NCBI GenBank assembly: GCA_037389465.1
Contig: JAZARR010000138.1
Span: 62,001 to 126,000 of the forward strand
Origin: Baylisascaris procyonis
Taxonomy: Eukaryota; Nematoda; Chromadorea; Rhabditida; Ascarididae
Reading direction: 5' to 3'
Length of the DNA: 64,000 bases
Positions 20,122 through 34,700 of the stretch are shown piece by piece. The notes under the pieces were generated by a model. That model was given only the letters and a program-made list of their open reading frames with translations. It made no database searches and was not told where the DNA came from. The position numbers were made by a program, and so were the translations under genes. Each line of letters starts with the position of its first letter. The first letter of the stretch is position 1.

Positions 20122-20154
20122 GGGCGAGGGCGGGGGGAGGGGGGAGAGGGGGGG
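20122..20154 (+). other. G-run cluster (G-quadruplex candidate)
   Basis: Five runs of three or more G separated by one to three bases lie about 140 bases after the transketolase stop. If the pseudogene is transcribed this would be in its 3' UTR on the RNA strand. No function is claimed. Confidence 0.6.
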
Positions 20155-20566
20155 AATGAATGCATTAGATGAATGTCACATTTTATGCCTACTATGGTGA
20201 CAAGAAGTTATAATACTATTCCATATGGGAAAGTGGTGACTGAGAGGGATTTTTTAAATGTTTTTTTCGCGGGTTCTAAAGTTTTTAACGCCATCTTCCT
20301 CATTTGGCCTCATTATTAAAGGTTTCAGACAGCTACCTGCTTTTAAATCATTCTAGGTGACCCGCATCGCAGCAAATCGTCCATTTGCTACTCCATAGCA
20401 TCATTTTTTGTCGACGAAACAATCAACTGCTGCATGTCTTTGTTTCTGTCTGTCTACGGAATTCCTTGTGAAGTTCCACCCTCACTCTCTTCTAATCTCC
20501 GTTTTCCGGTGTTTTAAAGATCTTCAATTGCGCTACACTGCAGCTGTTGGTTTTATTCGTAATTCT

Positions 20567-20572
20567 AATAAA
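20567..20572 (+). promoter_or_regulatory. Possible polyadenylation signal
   Basis: AATAAA about 580 bases downstream of the transketolase stop. The hexamer is common by chance in A+T-rich DNA. Confidence 0.25.
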
Positions 20573-21617
20573 GTTGTTCTAAAATTTCGACAGTACAATT
20601 ATTTCTGTTACAACAGCGTCGTTAATCTTAGATGAGTTTGCGCAGACGGCCGATTTCGCAGGAGGGTATATTAGTGGGTGCCATCTCTCATGGAGTTTAA
20701 TTTTCCTTCGGGCGACTTGGGTTTTTTTTTAAATCCCAGGGAACTTAAATTAAAGGTGGACCGGCTTCACACAGCAGAGGCCATGTAGGGCTCGTCGACT
20801 TTAGGCTGAGAACTACCTGCATGGGAATACTACCTGCAAGCGCAAAATACATACCTTCGTTATGAAATAGCAGTTCATAAATGCGATTTTGGAGGGAAAC
20901 CAATTTATTTAGTCACAAAATGGATATGTGTTTGATCCATGTATACTGCGAAATTAAATAAGATCAGCTTCAAAAACTGATAAACGTTATTACCACCATA
21001 TAAAATTGTTATGTCTATTACTACAACATATATTACTTCAACACTTAAACCGGTTTTTTCTGAGCGATGACTCTTCGATAATTACATAAAGAGGACAAGC
21101 ATAAGTAGAAAAGCAACGTATGCACTATTCAACAATGGGATAATGAATCAGACAAGAGTGGAACTAACTAGGTGTTGGGGGAGAGGGGGGCAATTCCTCT
21201 AATATAAGCTTTCGACATACTCCATTTCTAACTTCAATTAAAAGAAACCGATCTGATATCAATGATTGCAACGAGTATTCATAAATTTCATTTGCAATTG
21301 GATTATAAGAAAACTTTTAAGTGAAATGACTACAGAAGGAAATGATTTTCCCGAATTTTCAACAATCCAACCTAACACCTCGGTTGAAGCCAACAGCAAC
21401 TTACAGATCAGTTACATTTTGTGTCATTCGTGCAACGTTTCAGTACAGAAATCTAATACGATCGAGCCCCTTTCCACAATTTGCATAATAAAGCCAACTG
21501 TAAGGGGACTCCACTTTCTACGTCACTCCGATTCACAATGCCTATCGACCTGTCGAATTGTTACGTTGATTCGGTTTTTGTTGGCATACTCGACAATGAA
21601 AACGTGGAATTATATGT

Positions 21618-21759
<142 letters not shown>

Positions 21760-22473
21760 TTTAGGTCATAACTGATATGAGGCGCATGTCGTCGAGAATT
21801 TGAACGTAAAAAAAAGAGAATTTGAATGTAAAAAACAAAACTATCGTATCATCGAGCGTAACGAGGATTTGAATGTAAAAAACAAAACTAAGTTCATGAG
21901 GGACACAGATCGTCATTTGATCATTTCGTTCTGAATAATTATTTTTCCACTTGTTGTTCTTCTGCAGTAGGCACCGATTTATAGCTACCTAATGCGGAGC
22001 ACTTTAGCAATGAAAGATTGGCGTGTTCAGCTATGCGAAACCTGTTTTCTGCGCCGCTTCGCTGACGCTGCACATTTCCTTTTTTTTTCAAAGAGTGCTG
22101 TTTTTGTCGTTTCTTCGATCTAGTTCACCGACGACTGTTGTAGTCTAAGGAAAGGCAATCGACGATGACTGCTAAATTGAAACGTTCAATTCCGTTCTAT
22201 TTTCCGCTTAGACGGTGTATTTTAGATGTAATTTGAGTACCAATCGAACGATGGCTCTAGTTCGCTTTTCATTTCTGTCGTCGCGATTCTTGCTATGAAC
22301 ATTCAATGCGTGGAGAATTTTCCTTCAGGAACGCTCAATCTCGATTCATTCGGCACATAGAGTCATTCGAAATTGAGTAACTTAATGTTAGATATACTGA
22401 TCTGACAGCTAAACTGTACATGATGCCTTAAAATTTATTTCCTACTTGTTTTCAAATTAGTCTCCTTTTTCAG

Positions 22474-22676
22474 ATGCAACCACTCTCAGAAGTTCAAAGC
22501 CGATTGCGCGAAATGGTCAAAAATTCCTTCGCACATTTTCTCGCGGTAAACTTCACCCTCGGCATCCCGCCTTGATCGCGAAATTTCGCGGTGATCTGGG
22601 CGCCCTCAAGGCTGCTCTTGCGAAATTCACTGACGCGCCACCTATACCCACTCCTCCACCCCCCCCTGCCTTGTAG
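22474..22676 (+). CDS. Candidate terminal exon, unknown product
   Basis: A very good acceptor (TCTCCTTTTTCAG) opens a 66-codon frame ending TAG at 22674-22676. The peptide has a basic first half (GQKFLRTFSRGKLHPRHP), a KFRGDLGALKAALAKF helix-like stretch and a proline-rich end (PPIPTPPPPPAL). There is no initiator codon, so it would be a last exon in phase 1. I could not find the preceding exon. Antisense frames of 98 and 72 codons overlap and are probably shadows, since this interval is relatively G+C-rich. Confidence 0.3.
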
Positions 22677-22799
22677 TTGCTGATGTAAAAAAGAGCACGC
22701 GCACAGACAACGGACGAGATAGTACGCAGTGCTGCAAGGTAGATAGAAATGAAACGATCTAGAAAAGACAAGCAAATTCAATTGACACATCCGCGTTTA

Positions 22800-25700
22800 C
22801 ACTTGATTTTCGTTAAAAGTTTCGTGTTTATGCACAGTTTTCGTGGATGCATACAATCGGACGTTTCAGAACTTCCTCTGGCAATGTTCAAACTAATGTT
22901 GAAAACCACACTAATTATTTCCTTGATAGAATCGTTTCGGGTGACTTGTTTGAGGGTGGTAAAAAGGGCGTGCGTAAGCGTCGCGCGAGCGAGCTAAAAC
23001 TGCGTTTTTGATCATAGTGATCAAAGTCGCTTTTCGTCGATATGCATACCATTGAAACGTGTTCGTGCATGTTTTCTGCGAACTTTTATCGTTCGCCTCC
23101 ATTGTCATCATATGTTAGTTCGTCGTCACCCGTCTTAACACACTGCGTTCGTATTTTTCTGGTTTAATTAAGGGAAATAGGGCCATTTGTTTAAGCGCAC
23201 TTTTGAATTAATTGAGCGAGTGGTTCTTGTTGTCCTTGGTAATAAGATAGGTGTCCAATGTTGATTCAGTTGATGATCTGTTTGTGTGCTGACAGCTGAA
23301 AAGCTGAACCTATTCGTTTTGCATAATTAACGTGTGTTTCCAGTTTCGTAGTATTAATGACAAGCTTCTGCGGTTTCCTTGGAGCGATTTTTTGTTCACA
23401 TCTGGATTACATGTGCCCATATGTGTGTTAAAGATGAGCATATTCACATGCAACCCCTTCCCTCCTTTCCTTTGCCCTGTGCAATCCAGAAATACATTTA
23501 ACACACGGAAATTTTATAGCTGACCCATTCGTGATGCTGGAAAACGTTCAAACTGTTTCTCGGAGACTCATCTATCATCAAGCGCTGTTCTGTTTTGGCG
23601 GCCTACTTTTTATCTTCTAAGGTTTACCCCACGAAATGTTTGAGGGATACTCTGTTGACTCTTTCTCTATGATAAACTTGCGTAACCTATCGCCTTGCTT
23701 ATGAGCTTCTGTAAGATTAAGTGCTCCAGTGCTTTTGAGGTAATTCTATCTCCATTGTTTCCCAACTTTCAGTGATTTTTATGTACCGTATCGATTATTC
23801 TTTTAGTGAGCTGGCTTTTGCGGAATGAAATTATTTTTAATTCGTTGTCTCAGTGATATAACCACCAAGTCCTATTTTTGAATCCATGAAGTGAGGTCGG
23901 TCTGTGGAGCGTTCATGCGCCTTCGAGGTCAAACGGCGTTCCGTTTCTTTAGTCGGTCTTTGCGATGTTTGCGTTGGGGCTGTTTCGTGCAGCTTTACGG
24001 TCAGCTTCTGTCGTGCTGGCATCTAGGGAGCATTGTTCGCTTCGGAACTGCATAATATTCTCATGGGTCATCGATATGCGTTTAGCTCTACTGGCTTGCA
24101 TATTTGTATCTTATCCCGAAATTCCATGTCAGAATGCCTTGATATATTCTCCTTTATGATGCTCAGCGCTCTTTGTTAAAACCTAATGTTTATCGTGTGT
24201 TCTTTTTCACGTCTTCCTTGGCATATGTCAGTCAAAGTTCCATTAGTGTTTATGTACATTTTGTGGGATGTTTGAAAATAGATTTTACAACATTATTCGA
24301 TTTTATTTTCACGCAAGATTGCACTAGCGATCAAATGCGCCTTCAAGAGGCTAACAGATGCGTAATTTTTATTTCTTCTTAATCCCCTTCCGTCGAGGAT
24401 TGATTATGATGAGTTGTGGGAAGATCGGTCGCTGTAGTAAGATGTTTCGGGCGGAGTCTTCATATCGATTTCATTGGTCATCAAATGTTGATAGTACTTG
24501 CTACTGAGATGTGCATAAGTGTGCGGCATTCTCCAACTTTTCGCTGATTTCAGACAATGAGCGACACCATCCGAATACTTAAGAGCTCACTAACGTCATA
24601 ACATTCGGAAAATAACATCTTATATGAAACGAATGCATAAAACTGCCTTCTACAAAATACATGCAGTGTGCGCACGCGGCCTATTCAAAAGGGTTGCTTC
24701 TTGCATTCGCCTTGCTTTTATTAAGCCCGAGTCACGATAATAAAATGAAAAAGAATGTCCCCATTGCTGACATTCCACTTCTATCTTCACGCTGTTTTGT
24801 ATATGAGTGATAATCAGAATATGAAACGGATTTATTTGTCAAAAGGATTCAGGTTTCTCGTTCCCATAAATGATAGTCGTTAGTGTTTTGATTGTCATTT
24901 TTTATTTCATATTCGGCTTGACCTATCGCAGCACATTTTCTTTTCTATCATTTTTTTTTACTCTCGTTCTTTACGTCCACGTTTTGTTGACGTTTTCTCG
25001 TGATGCAATGATTCGCAGGATATTAAAAGAGAACGAGGAGTAACTATTCCTATAAAAGTGGTTTGTTGTAGAAGGAGGGTAGTTGTAGGCATTCCTGAGT
25101 CTACTTATTTATTTCTACATCTCTCTTTAAATCTTTAGAATCTCTCACATTTTCCTTTGCATCCTCAACTTTTGACTATCATGAACGTCATTGTGCATGA
25201 AGCAGAAGTGTTGATTATTACATTCTTTGAGTCGATTTTTTGAAAGGGTTGGTTATATCGCCCCTTAGCATGATCGTTTTTAGAGAAGGCCAAGCGGCTA
25301 GCTCGTTTACTATTTAAAGACTGCACTTCATTGGTTTCGATGAGTGTTCACCACTCCAATTCGTTTGATTCAGCTTTCTCCTTCAGATGTGTGCTGCTAG
25401 ACCAATTTTGAAGTACAATTATGATGACGGTTTTCTCTCCGAACTTTTTGCCCTCATTCGGGAGTAGGTAGGCACTTGTGAATGAGGCGCCGTTGTAAGG
25501 ATAATCATGAGCCTTCATATTGCGATCATATTCTGCATACTCTCATAAACGCAAGTTCAGGCCCAACACTTCCATCATTCATTAAATGAAGAAAAAGTGA
25601 TAGGACTCTGCAATGATCAAACCGCCTCTGAATGCACATCTCCTCGGTGCATGCTTTTGAACCACTAAGCATTATTATTTAATAACGACGTTGTAGAGGC

Positions 25701-28700
25701 ATCCAAAGAGCATCTTACTTCAGTTAGGTATGATTATGTGCCCTAATATGGTGCAGTTATTTTTTCATGCGTTGTGCATCTTTTTGCGCCTTCAAGTGAC
25801 ACTAATTGAAACAGTGTACTATGTGGTTTCTCATTGCGGATATGTTCGGCGAAAGAGTCGTGTTCAAAAAAAAAAGTTATCATAAACGATTCTTCTTGAC
25901 CATGCAAAGTTTTTATTGTTCTCTCCTTGAACGCTGTGACGTATTCCCGGTCTATCGTCAGCTGAAGATCACATTCCTTTTTTATTGTCACTCTTCTGTC
26001 TTTAGAACTCTTATGCCGCTATTTGAAAGTTGCATTCATGCACTTGACAGCCTTCTGTAACTTTGTGAATCTGAAAGATGCAAAAGTGCACATTTTTGCA
26101 TTACCATAGCTTGTTTCAAATAAACTTTAGGCAGTCTTGGTAACCTCGATTGCCGGCTGTTCGTTTAGAAAGCGTCCCAGAATCATATGACAACTGACTG
26201 AAGAGTTTCTTTTTGCTGTTAGCTGCTATGGGTAAAGAGGAGAAATCTCTATTAAGGCGTGAGGCGAAGTAAGATTGAAAATGTTTTTTTATCTGTGAGA
26301 GACGTCGTTTATTTTGTACGTATTCGCAAGGAATACTGCTACTGACGATGAGCTCACATATTTTTACCTCAGTCGTTCCATTTCAGTGATCGACTGTGGC
26401 ATTGAAGCCGTTCTTCATCACTCACCGTGAAAAATATTTAAATTGTTAACAAAAGACATGATGTTGCATGTAGTGTTCACGTGATTGCATGTTATTAGTC
26501 CTAGGAAGTGTGGCAGTATGATTAGGGAGTTCACACTTACTACTCAAATTAGATCTCATTTCTTCCACTTCTTTTCATGGTTTCTGCGCTGCAGCTAACC
26601 ACATCTAGAGAGCCCCACTGTGCTCAAGTGGAGCCATAGGCGGAAACGCCTTTTCAGATGCAAAACGCCAATAGGCATTACTGTAAATACTGAACACGCA
26701 ACATATTATGTTTTTGGTGGTTGTATTAGCGTTTGGCTCACAGGGTTCCAGTAATGTTCTTGATTAACGGGTAGTTACAGGGCAACACTTTTCAGTCACC
26801 TGTTGAGCCGATGAAGGTTGAGCAGCTTGATTGCTGAAGTTGCTCGCTACTGTTGGCTGTTGCGTGTTCTGTAAAAGTAGAAATTTATAGTTAACGGAAA
26901 AAGTGGGCAATGACGGGGTCAAATTGCTTGGTGTATGGTTGCACTAATACGTTCACTGCAAGTGGATGTGAATTGAAAAAGAAGAAACATATGAAGAACA
27001 GGACGGTAAAAAAGGAACAGAGAGAATTTTTGTATGACCTCCTGCAAAGATCATCATGCTCTTGTGTTCTTGCGAGCTTCATACTCATGTTGGTCGAAAG
27101 GTGATTTATATTTGATCGCCAGATGCCTCTCTTCCATCCTCTCCCTCAGCGTTTTATGATTAAATCGTTGCGATCGCAGCAGACGATATTCATTTATTAA
27201 CGACTGCAATCGTCATCGGCATCCGTTGCCGTGATTTCCTCTTAAACTTTCATTAACATTTGAGAAAGACTGACTATTTTAGCCGCGGCACAACCACACT
27301 GCAGTATACGAGAAATTGGAGAAATAGTTGAGAATGATCGCCTTGAGTAGCTTCTTTCACAGTAGCATATTCATTTCGCTAATCAAATCTCGGTTTCCAT
27401 ATAGAATTATGGATACAGTTTCCAAAAAAGGCGACACGGAAGATATCAATTGAATGTTTTCGGTACTGAATGGATATACGCTGCAGGAGTGGTACAGCTG
27501 CGATCTGCTGACAAGAGCTATTACCAGACTTTAGCTGCACTCATTAAATATTGTTTAGAATTATTTCGCGGCCTGTTTCGAGAGCAGTCACCTGACAGCT
27601 CCTGGAGCCTTTCCTCGAAGGTGTTTACAGTGTGTTATTTGAACTGTGTATCACAAGCGATGATTCTGCCAGTTCAGAAATTCTTGATTTCATCTACTGT
27701 TTCTCCGACGTCAAGTATCCCTTTTTAACATCACGTCTATGCTGCTGAAGCGTTGAAGTTGAAAAGTGCACGGTTGCAGCTTATCGTCCAATGTTTCTCA
27801 CCCTTGAGAGATTCATTCTTTTGGTGTTTCCTGCTTCAACGATCGATCGCCTTGCGTCATCGCGCTGCTTTGATATAGTGTGCACTCAAAGACACCAATC
27901 GTAAACGCTATGCGTGTTTACCACTGATCGCTTTATCCAACGGGGATATGAAGGACTGGACAGCAGGAGCAGATGATGAATATGTAGCATTGTAGTTCTT
28001 GCGACAGTGTGCTGCTCATTCAACCAAAAACACGCAATCAACCTCTCAACCAAAAATAGTCTTCATGTCCTGCATGGGAAGGAACTAGTGTCCTCAAATC
28101 AGATTACTATCCATGGTCAAAGCGATGGGGCATCGATATGACAACTTAAAAATGTTGAAACGCTGACGCTGACCATATTGATTAGAACAAAGATTTGGGT
28201 GAAATTCGGCGTGGATGTCAAATTGTAGAATAAAGGATTTTTGTGTCAGCTTGGATACGATGCTAAAAATTTTGCATGTATATGGGTTGCTGATATAAAG
28301 GCGGACACTACGAGTGCCTCTCTTTATGAGCAATAAACATACCCATACAACCTTGCCTTACCTCAGGAAAATTACATGGTTACGGCGCATGCCTTCTTTG
28401 AAATGCGAGATATGGAAAGTATGGATACTTAAGAAATATTGAACAAAACAACTGTGGTCGTCCCTAAGCTCGCTGTGGTCCCATCCTTCTGTCGCTCCCA
28501 CTTTAGGTTGACATCATGCTTTAAGTGTAAGCTTTGTTAATGAAATGTCTGCTTAATTGAGTTTCCGCTTAGAAGCAGTCGTGCTGATTAAGCTGGCATG
28601 CGTCCTTGTCCGAAAAGAAAAAAAGTAGTCGAGTGCTCCCTGTAATAACATGTCTTGACCTGGAGGAAGTCCCATTGTCACGAGCACTTCGCTCATGGCA

Positions 28701-31700
28701 ATCGGACCTGCAGTTCGCATTTATGAAAGGCTAAGTGGCAAAGGCATTTAGTATTTCCATGTGCTGTACCATTTTTTTGCCGTACGAACAACTGAAGTAC
28801 GCAAATTTTAGCCACTTTTGCTGCCTCCATGATCATAAGTTTTTTGCAGCTGAATTCCGTGGGGAAAGTTGGAAGCACGACATATGTTTTTGTTTTCGAT
28901 GTTTTATTCGCATGCGTAAGCTGGCCTTTTCCAGACACTGTTTCAACTATGTTGCATGCATGCCGCTGGAAAAATAGAAGAAATGGAACAAAAGTTGGAA
29001 AAAATGAGCCTGGCACGTCATAAGGGGAGCTTACTATTGTTTCTGAACAATTTCTTTGGATCCCGAACGGTCACAACTTCGAAAGAAAAGAAGTACTTGA
29101 TGCTACAAACTTTGATGTAATATGACGTTTTGTTTTCTAGCTCCTCGCCCGCACTTTTACTGACAGTCAGCGAAGTGGATCATGAAATGATTCGTCCGCT
29201 AGCCGGACCTAATAACTAAACGGAGGCGATCGGTTTGTGGAGAACCTAGCTCATAGTATGTCATACGCATTTCTTTGACTCCCTGTTGCTGTTATTTTTG
29301 CGGCTTCCTAAATCTCGCTGTCCGAATCCTGGACTTCGGAAGACGATGTCGTCAAATGAAACACTTGCATATGGCACGAGCAACTTTTTCATGTGGGAAA
29401 CCTGCACGGTTTTTGAATCTGGAAGAAAAGAAGTCAGAAAAACGAGTCGCATGAATTTTTACATGGTTGCAGTATTTTCGAAAATTAGCTCCCTTTCCTT
29501 TGGTGGCCTACAAAGTCAGTTGCTGAATTCGCGACGTTTGTTGGTAACGAGCGGCTGATGATGGTGCTTTGGGAATCGATTTTGCTTAGTGTTCTAAAGG
29601 ATGATGTATAACTTCTTGAACCCATGATGCTTTCGATCTCGAGGGTTTTCTCATCCTGGAATTAGAATGAAGGCATCCGTGCTCGGATTCCGAGAGGCGG
29701 TTTGTAATGAAACGCTATCCAGGGCGACCTTCACTAACTGCCGTAAGATCCTGTCTGCTGCTTCACTCTGGCTTGCAACTACTCAGTATTGTTCTCCTCT
29801 CGACCATCTCACCCTCCTCCCTTCCCCCGGCTTTTGATTGTAAAAGGTATCTCGACGCAGCTTCACGGTTTCCCATTTTCCGTAGTTCATCTCAGCACTT
29901 TGCAAAAAGAGCAGCTTTTAGCGACTTCTAAGTACTATTCCTTAGCTGCTGCCCAGTGTCAGGAAGTCGTCCTCAATGCGAATGTCGGAAGTATTATTGC
30001 GCTTAAGTCTTCTATCGTCTGATCACCGAAAGAACTGAAAAACAATCTTCTGTCCAAATTTTCTACTCGTCGCTTATTTGTTATAAACCATATTCACTTC
30101 CTTATGATGTTACATATTTTTTTGGCGCTGCAACAATGAGATATTCTGTTGTGTTTAGTTCTCCTTGAAATTATTCTGTCTTCTAGACAAAAGATGTATT
30201 ACATAATGATTACAATAGATATGGACAAGCGGCGACATTAATGCTGAAAGTCGTTGGTGACGCAGTTCTATTCGGGCCAAATATTTCTATGAAATATTAG
30301 TGTCATTTTCTTTATCCTCTTACTTCAAATATGTTATTTTATCAGTTAATGCACTTGGGTTCACTTTCAGCAGTTCCCGATGGCTATCTGAAGCAAGTTC
30401 CTGTTGCTGAAATAAGTCGACTTAACTTCTGTTTCTGGCCCTCTGAGAAGCAAAGGAATGGCATGAAAAAAGACATCGAGTTGCCTTTTTCCCTAGTTGA
30501 ACCTACACATCATGGTCCCAAAAGCACCTGAGAGTTTTTTTTTCTCTGCACGTGTTGGGTTTGAATATCTTTGCGCTTGTTGCATATTATGTTGAGAACA
30601 ACAAGAAATACTCCTGAAATGCTCCCTGCTCAATAGAAAGTAAGAGACATTTGGAATGAATGATCGCCGTTTTGTGTCCGCGGGGTATTCAAGAATGCCT
30701 CAGTTGGTTGTCAGTACGCTTAGCATCGCTGCGAGAAAATCACATAAGCATACATAGATGCTATGCAACAAAAATTTTTGACAGGCTACCGCATAAAAGA
30801 AGGAAACATTTTTTTTTTGGCTCCGTGCATTCAGACAACCCCAATGGTCTACTCTGAGCAACGTTGAAAAAGGTTCTTCTTCCTGCTGACTAGGTCTTGA
30901 GCAGTTTCAGTTTTCACCTTACCCATAGTATGTCCAGCTATGCAGATGACTTCGCTGAATTTGCTTTGAATTCTAACCTTCTGACAGCCGAACAGCTAGT
31001 CTGCATACAAAGGGTGCTTTGCTGTAATCGTGGACTTAAATTTCCGAGTGTCCTTCGTAGAATCTATCGTGAAGCATCATTTCCATCTTCTGGCTCCTCG
31101 GAGTTCAGCTGATCCATATACTCTGATAGATTTAATCACGTGATTAAGCCGTAATTCGTCTTTTCCACTCAAAGAGATAGCTGCCACTCGAAGCGTACGC
31201 ACCAGTCGGAATATGGAAATGGCCCTAATCCTCCGCCGCTTGGAGCTGGCTGCAAAGCGAATCTCTAGAACGCATTATTTTAGAGTGCTTTCATCCGGTG
31301 TCGAAAGTTTATCGTTTCGATTTCCTCGCATATCTCCATCCAAATGCAGCGAGCACCGCCCATCTGGAGCTGGAGTCATTCATCAGCCAGCTGTGCAGTT
31401 CAAATTTATTTTCCCCAATGCACACAACCCCGAACTTCCATCATTCCATAAAATTTATCTCTGCAGGCATGTTTGCTTTTCTCGTTCATCGCCCATTCAC
31501 AAGAATTTCTTGAATTTGTTGAGAATACAGTCAAGTGGTTAGCTATTATCATTCCGAAACGAGATTACTTATTTTCATAGTGGAGAGTTCAAAGTTGATG
31601 CGGCTTTAGAATAGAAATCAGCTTATTTCCACTATTGCATCCATGGGGTCCTAGTCATGCTGAATCAGCGCTGTTCCTCTTGCTGTTTATATACGCCACC

Positions 31701-34700
31701 TATGTCATGAAAATTGCCCGGAATTAACTGCAGCTGAATAAAATGTCGTAAATGCTAGATGTCATTCCCATCTGAACACTCACTTAACGGACTATAAGTG
31801 TTCTTTCTTTTGCTTATGTGGATCACTCTGTCATTATCAGCGATTGCCATACCTTCATCAGAATTATGCAAGGTTGCTAGTGTTTTCTCTGTGCAAAGGA
31901 GCAGTCGCTATAGTGGAATTGTCAGGTGCACACTGTTTCTTTTTCACCTTACTCATACGCCTCTGCAATAGTTCCTGATTTCGTCGCTTTTTTGCCAAAA
32001 CTGATACATTATTTTCAGAAATTTATTAATCATGGTCTTAGAGAATCGAATGAAATAGTGTGTTCCTGCTCACCATCCGTTTCTTCCCTTTTCACAAAGT
32101 TTCATCATCAACTTGGAAATAGAACGTCGCTTTTTTTTGCGTCCCATGTTGTTTCACTAGATAGCAGCGCGAGCGCACAATTGTGAACAAAGCCATTGCT
32201 TCACAGATGTATGGCTGCGAGAAGTGTTTAAGTGCATATGTGTGTAATTCTCGCTGAGATCGTTTCGCAGCCAATATCACATTGGACGATCGTCATAGAC
32301 CAATGCCAACAATCTGGATGCATGCACAATGAAAGCAATGTAGCAAACGTCTTATTGGCTCCCGTTATGGGCAGCTGCAACATTCTTTCGCATTCCTCAT
32401 CGTTGCAGAATTGATGTCATAAAAAAATAGTTCACAATAAACTTTTTATCCAAGAAAAACACATGCTCTTGATCTAATAGAAACGGTATGGGACGCGAAA
32501 TTGGAGCGGCGGTTCTGTTAAGAAGGATCGCGATCCATCCTTTATGTTTCCTCGTGCGAAACGGTGAATATACGCAAGAAGTTTCTGACGCATTAGCAAG
32601 CTGTTGGTATCGCATTGCGCAGGATGAAGCATTCTCAAGGTTTTGTTGAATGCTAGTTGTCTTCAAACTTTTGCGAAAATTTCTTCACCCTCCTTCCATT
32701 CATTGTACCTTGACTTATTAGTGCCTTTCGCTGCCTACTCATCAATCATGAAACCCAAGAAAATGACTTATTTACATGCACCTCTAACGTTCCTCCTGTT
32801 GCCGTAGCTTGCACAACATCCAATGAAATTACTCATCTTTGTCGACACGAAACCCCCGCCCGGAATGTACGAAGATTTGTAGCCAGTGGTTATATTCTCG
32901 ATAATGTGACATTTCCGCACGTTTATCCATGTCTTTCGTAATTCTTCCTATGAGCAGAATGGACAAGAAAATAGTACCTGTTAAAAATCACGCTTTCTCC
33001 ATCACTGGACGTAACGATTCCTCGTTGCCCGGAAGCTTCAGGCTTCAGCATCTTTGGCTTACGCTTAACAAGTTTTGTACTTTTTACGGGGCTCGTTAAC
33101 TCGATTGCATGCTAGATAATTAGAGTTTCTCTCAACGAACCAACCAGTATCCGAAACACAGTGTAGCGCCTGGGTTTTACTAAGTTATTTACCGATTAGT
33201 TTTGCTATAATTGAGCGAAATTATTGAACATTTTGCTTCCGCTCTTACAGTATGCACATGCGATCTAGCACATCTAAAACTAGGATTATAATTAACGTAG
33301 GAATGATGCAATATTTGTCACTTGAAATGGAAGGGTGCAACAGTTCTCCGATATTCAACATTCACCTTATGCTCGTTTAGGCGTGGTGTTGCATATCGCT
33401 CGTAAAATGAATGCTTCTTCTGTGGAAACACATTCCATCATGCGCCACGCCATGAGTACTTCTCACATGACGAAGTCGCTACAGCAAATTACAACTGCGG
33501 AGGTCAGTTGAATTAGTTGATACTTTGGGAAGTGCATTTTTTTCGTTGTTTTCGAGTGCTCGTAGTTATATGTTATTGTTGATGTCGCGGTGATCGAATG
33601 CCATCTGAGGGATCAGAGCGAATTTTGAGCAAATTCGAACTCCCCAGTGGGAATTGATGGTCCGGTATCAATGTTTCGTAGGCGGTTATGCTTGTGCTGC
33701 TTTGCAAACATTTGGTACTGCATCAGTGATTTCAGATGTAACTTTTAATTGGGGCTGTTTGTGAAAGAAGTGTAATTCCATCGCGATTAAGTTCGATCAG
33801 CCTCTGTGATTCATGCTGTGTTGCATTGTTTACTCAACACAGATCATGCTTCTAAGCTGGGGTTTGGTTTTCTTATGAAGTTCAAAAATTTGATTCTTAC
33901 CTAATCATTGGTCTTGGTATCCATTTATTGGGAACGTGGCATGACCTTTTAAGCATGTAGGCGTTTTCGTTTATATAAGGTTATTCTGAGCAGGAAATTT
34001 AAACGTGAGACTTTCTCTTCCATTAAAGATCAGTTGCGAAATAAGTTCACCTAACTATGCTCCCCATAGCGCGCATTAAGATTCGCAAAGCAGACTAAGC
34101 CTGCTGTAGCCTTGTCACGTTGACAACGCGTTGTTTCATTTGGCATCATCAGTGGTGTCTCTTTCGCAGCCTGAATTGACATGATCAGATAGGACAACTA
34201 GATAGTGCAGAGATCACGAGCAGTGGGACACCAACGCTGGCCGATTTCTTTGGGAACCGAAATATTGAATTGCGCGATAGCGCAGTTGCACGAATGAAAT
34301 TCCCGGCCACTAGCTCATTTTTTTGGGCCGTATTGCAACTGAGGACAGAGGAAAAATTATATAATTCGCTCGTGAGTGTCGAGCATGTGATCGAAAGAAC
34401 CGAATGTGGAAAGTTGAACGGCTGGGATCACCAACATTGAGCGCATTATTTCTTCAAAACACTACCCGCTTTCTATGGAAATTTGAAGCAAATTACCTCA
34501 GTAAGGTCATTCCTGTACATAGACATGATGTCACCATATGATCAATACGTGCAATCTCTAAGCAGACTTGTTGTTACGCTTGCAAAAGAATAGAGACAAT
34601 TCAACTGCTTGCTTGTGTATCGCCGGTGTTTCAAGCGTGAAAGGCAAGCTGGCCGAATCCGCAGCTGAGTTGCTCAGTTTTCGGGGCGATCGACGTCCTC

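Noticed and set aside
30897..31112. SYADDF read as a reverse-transcriptase YxDD box
   Set aside because: No finger, palm or thumb motifs lie around it in any frame, unlike the LINE relic at 47 kb.
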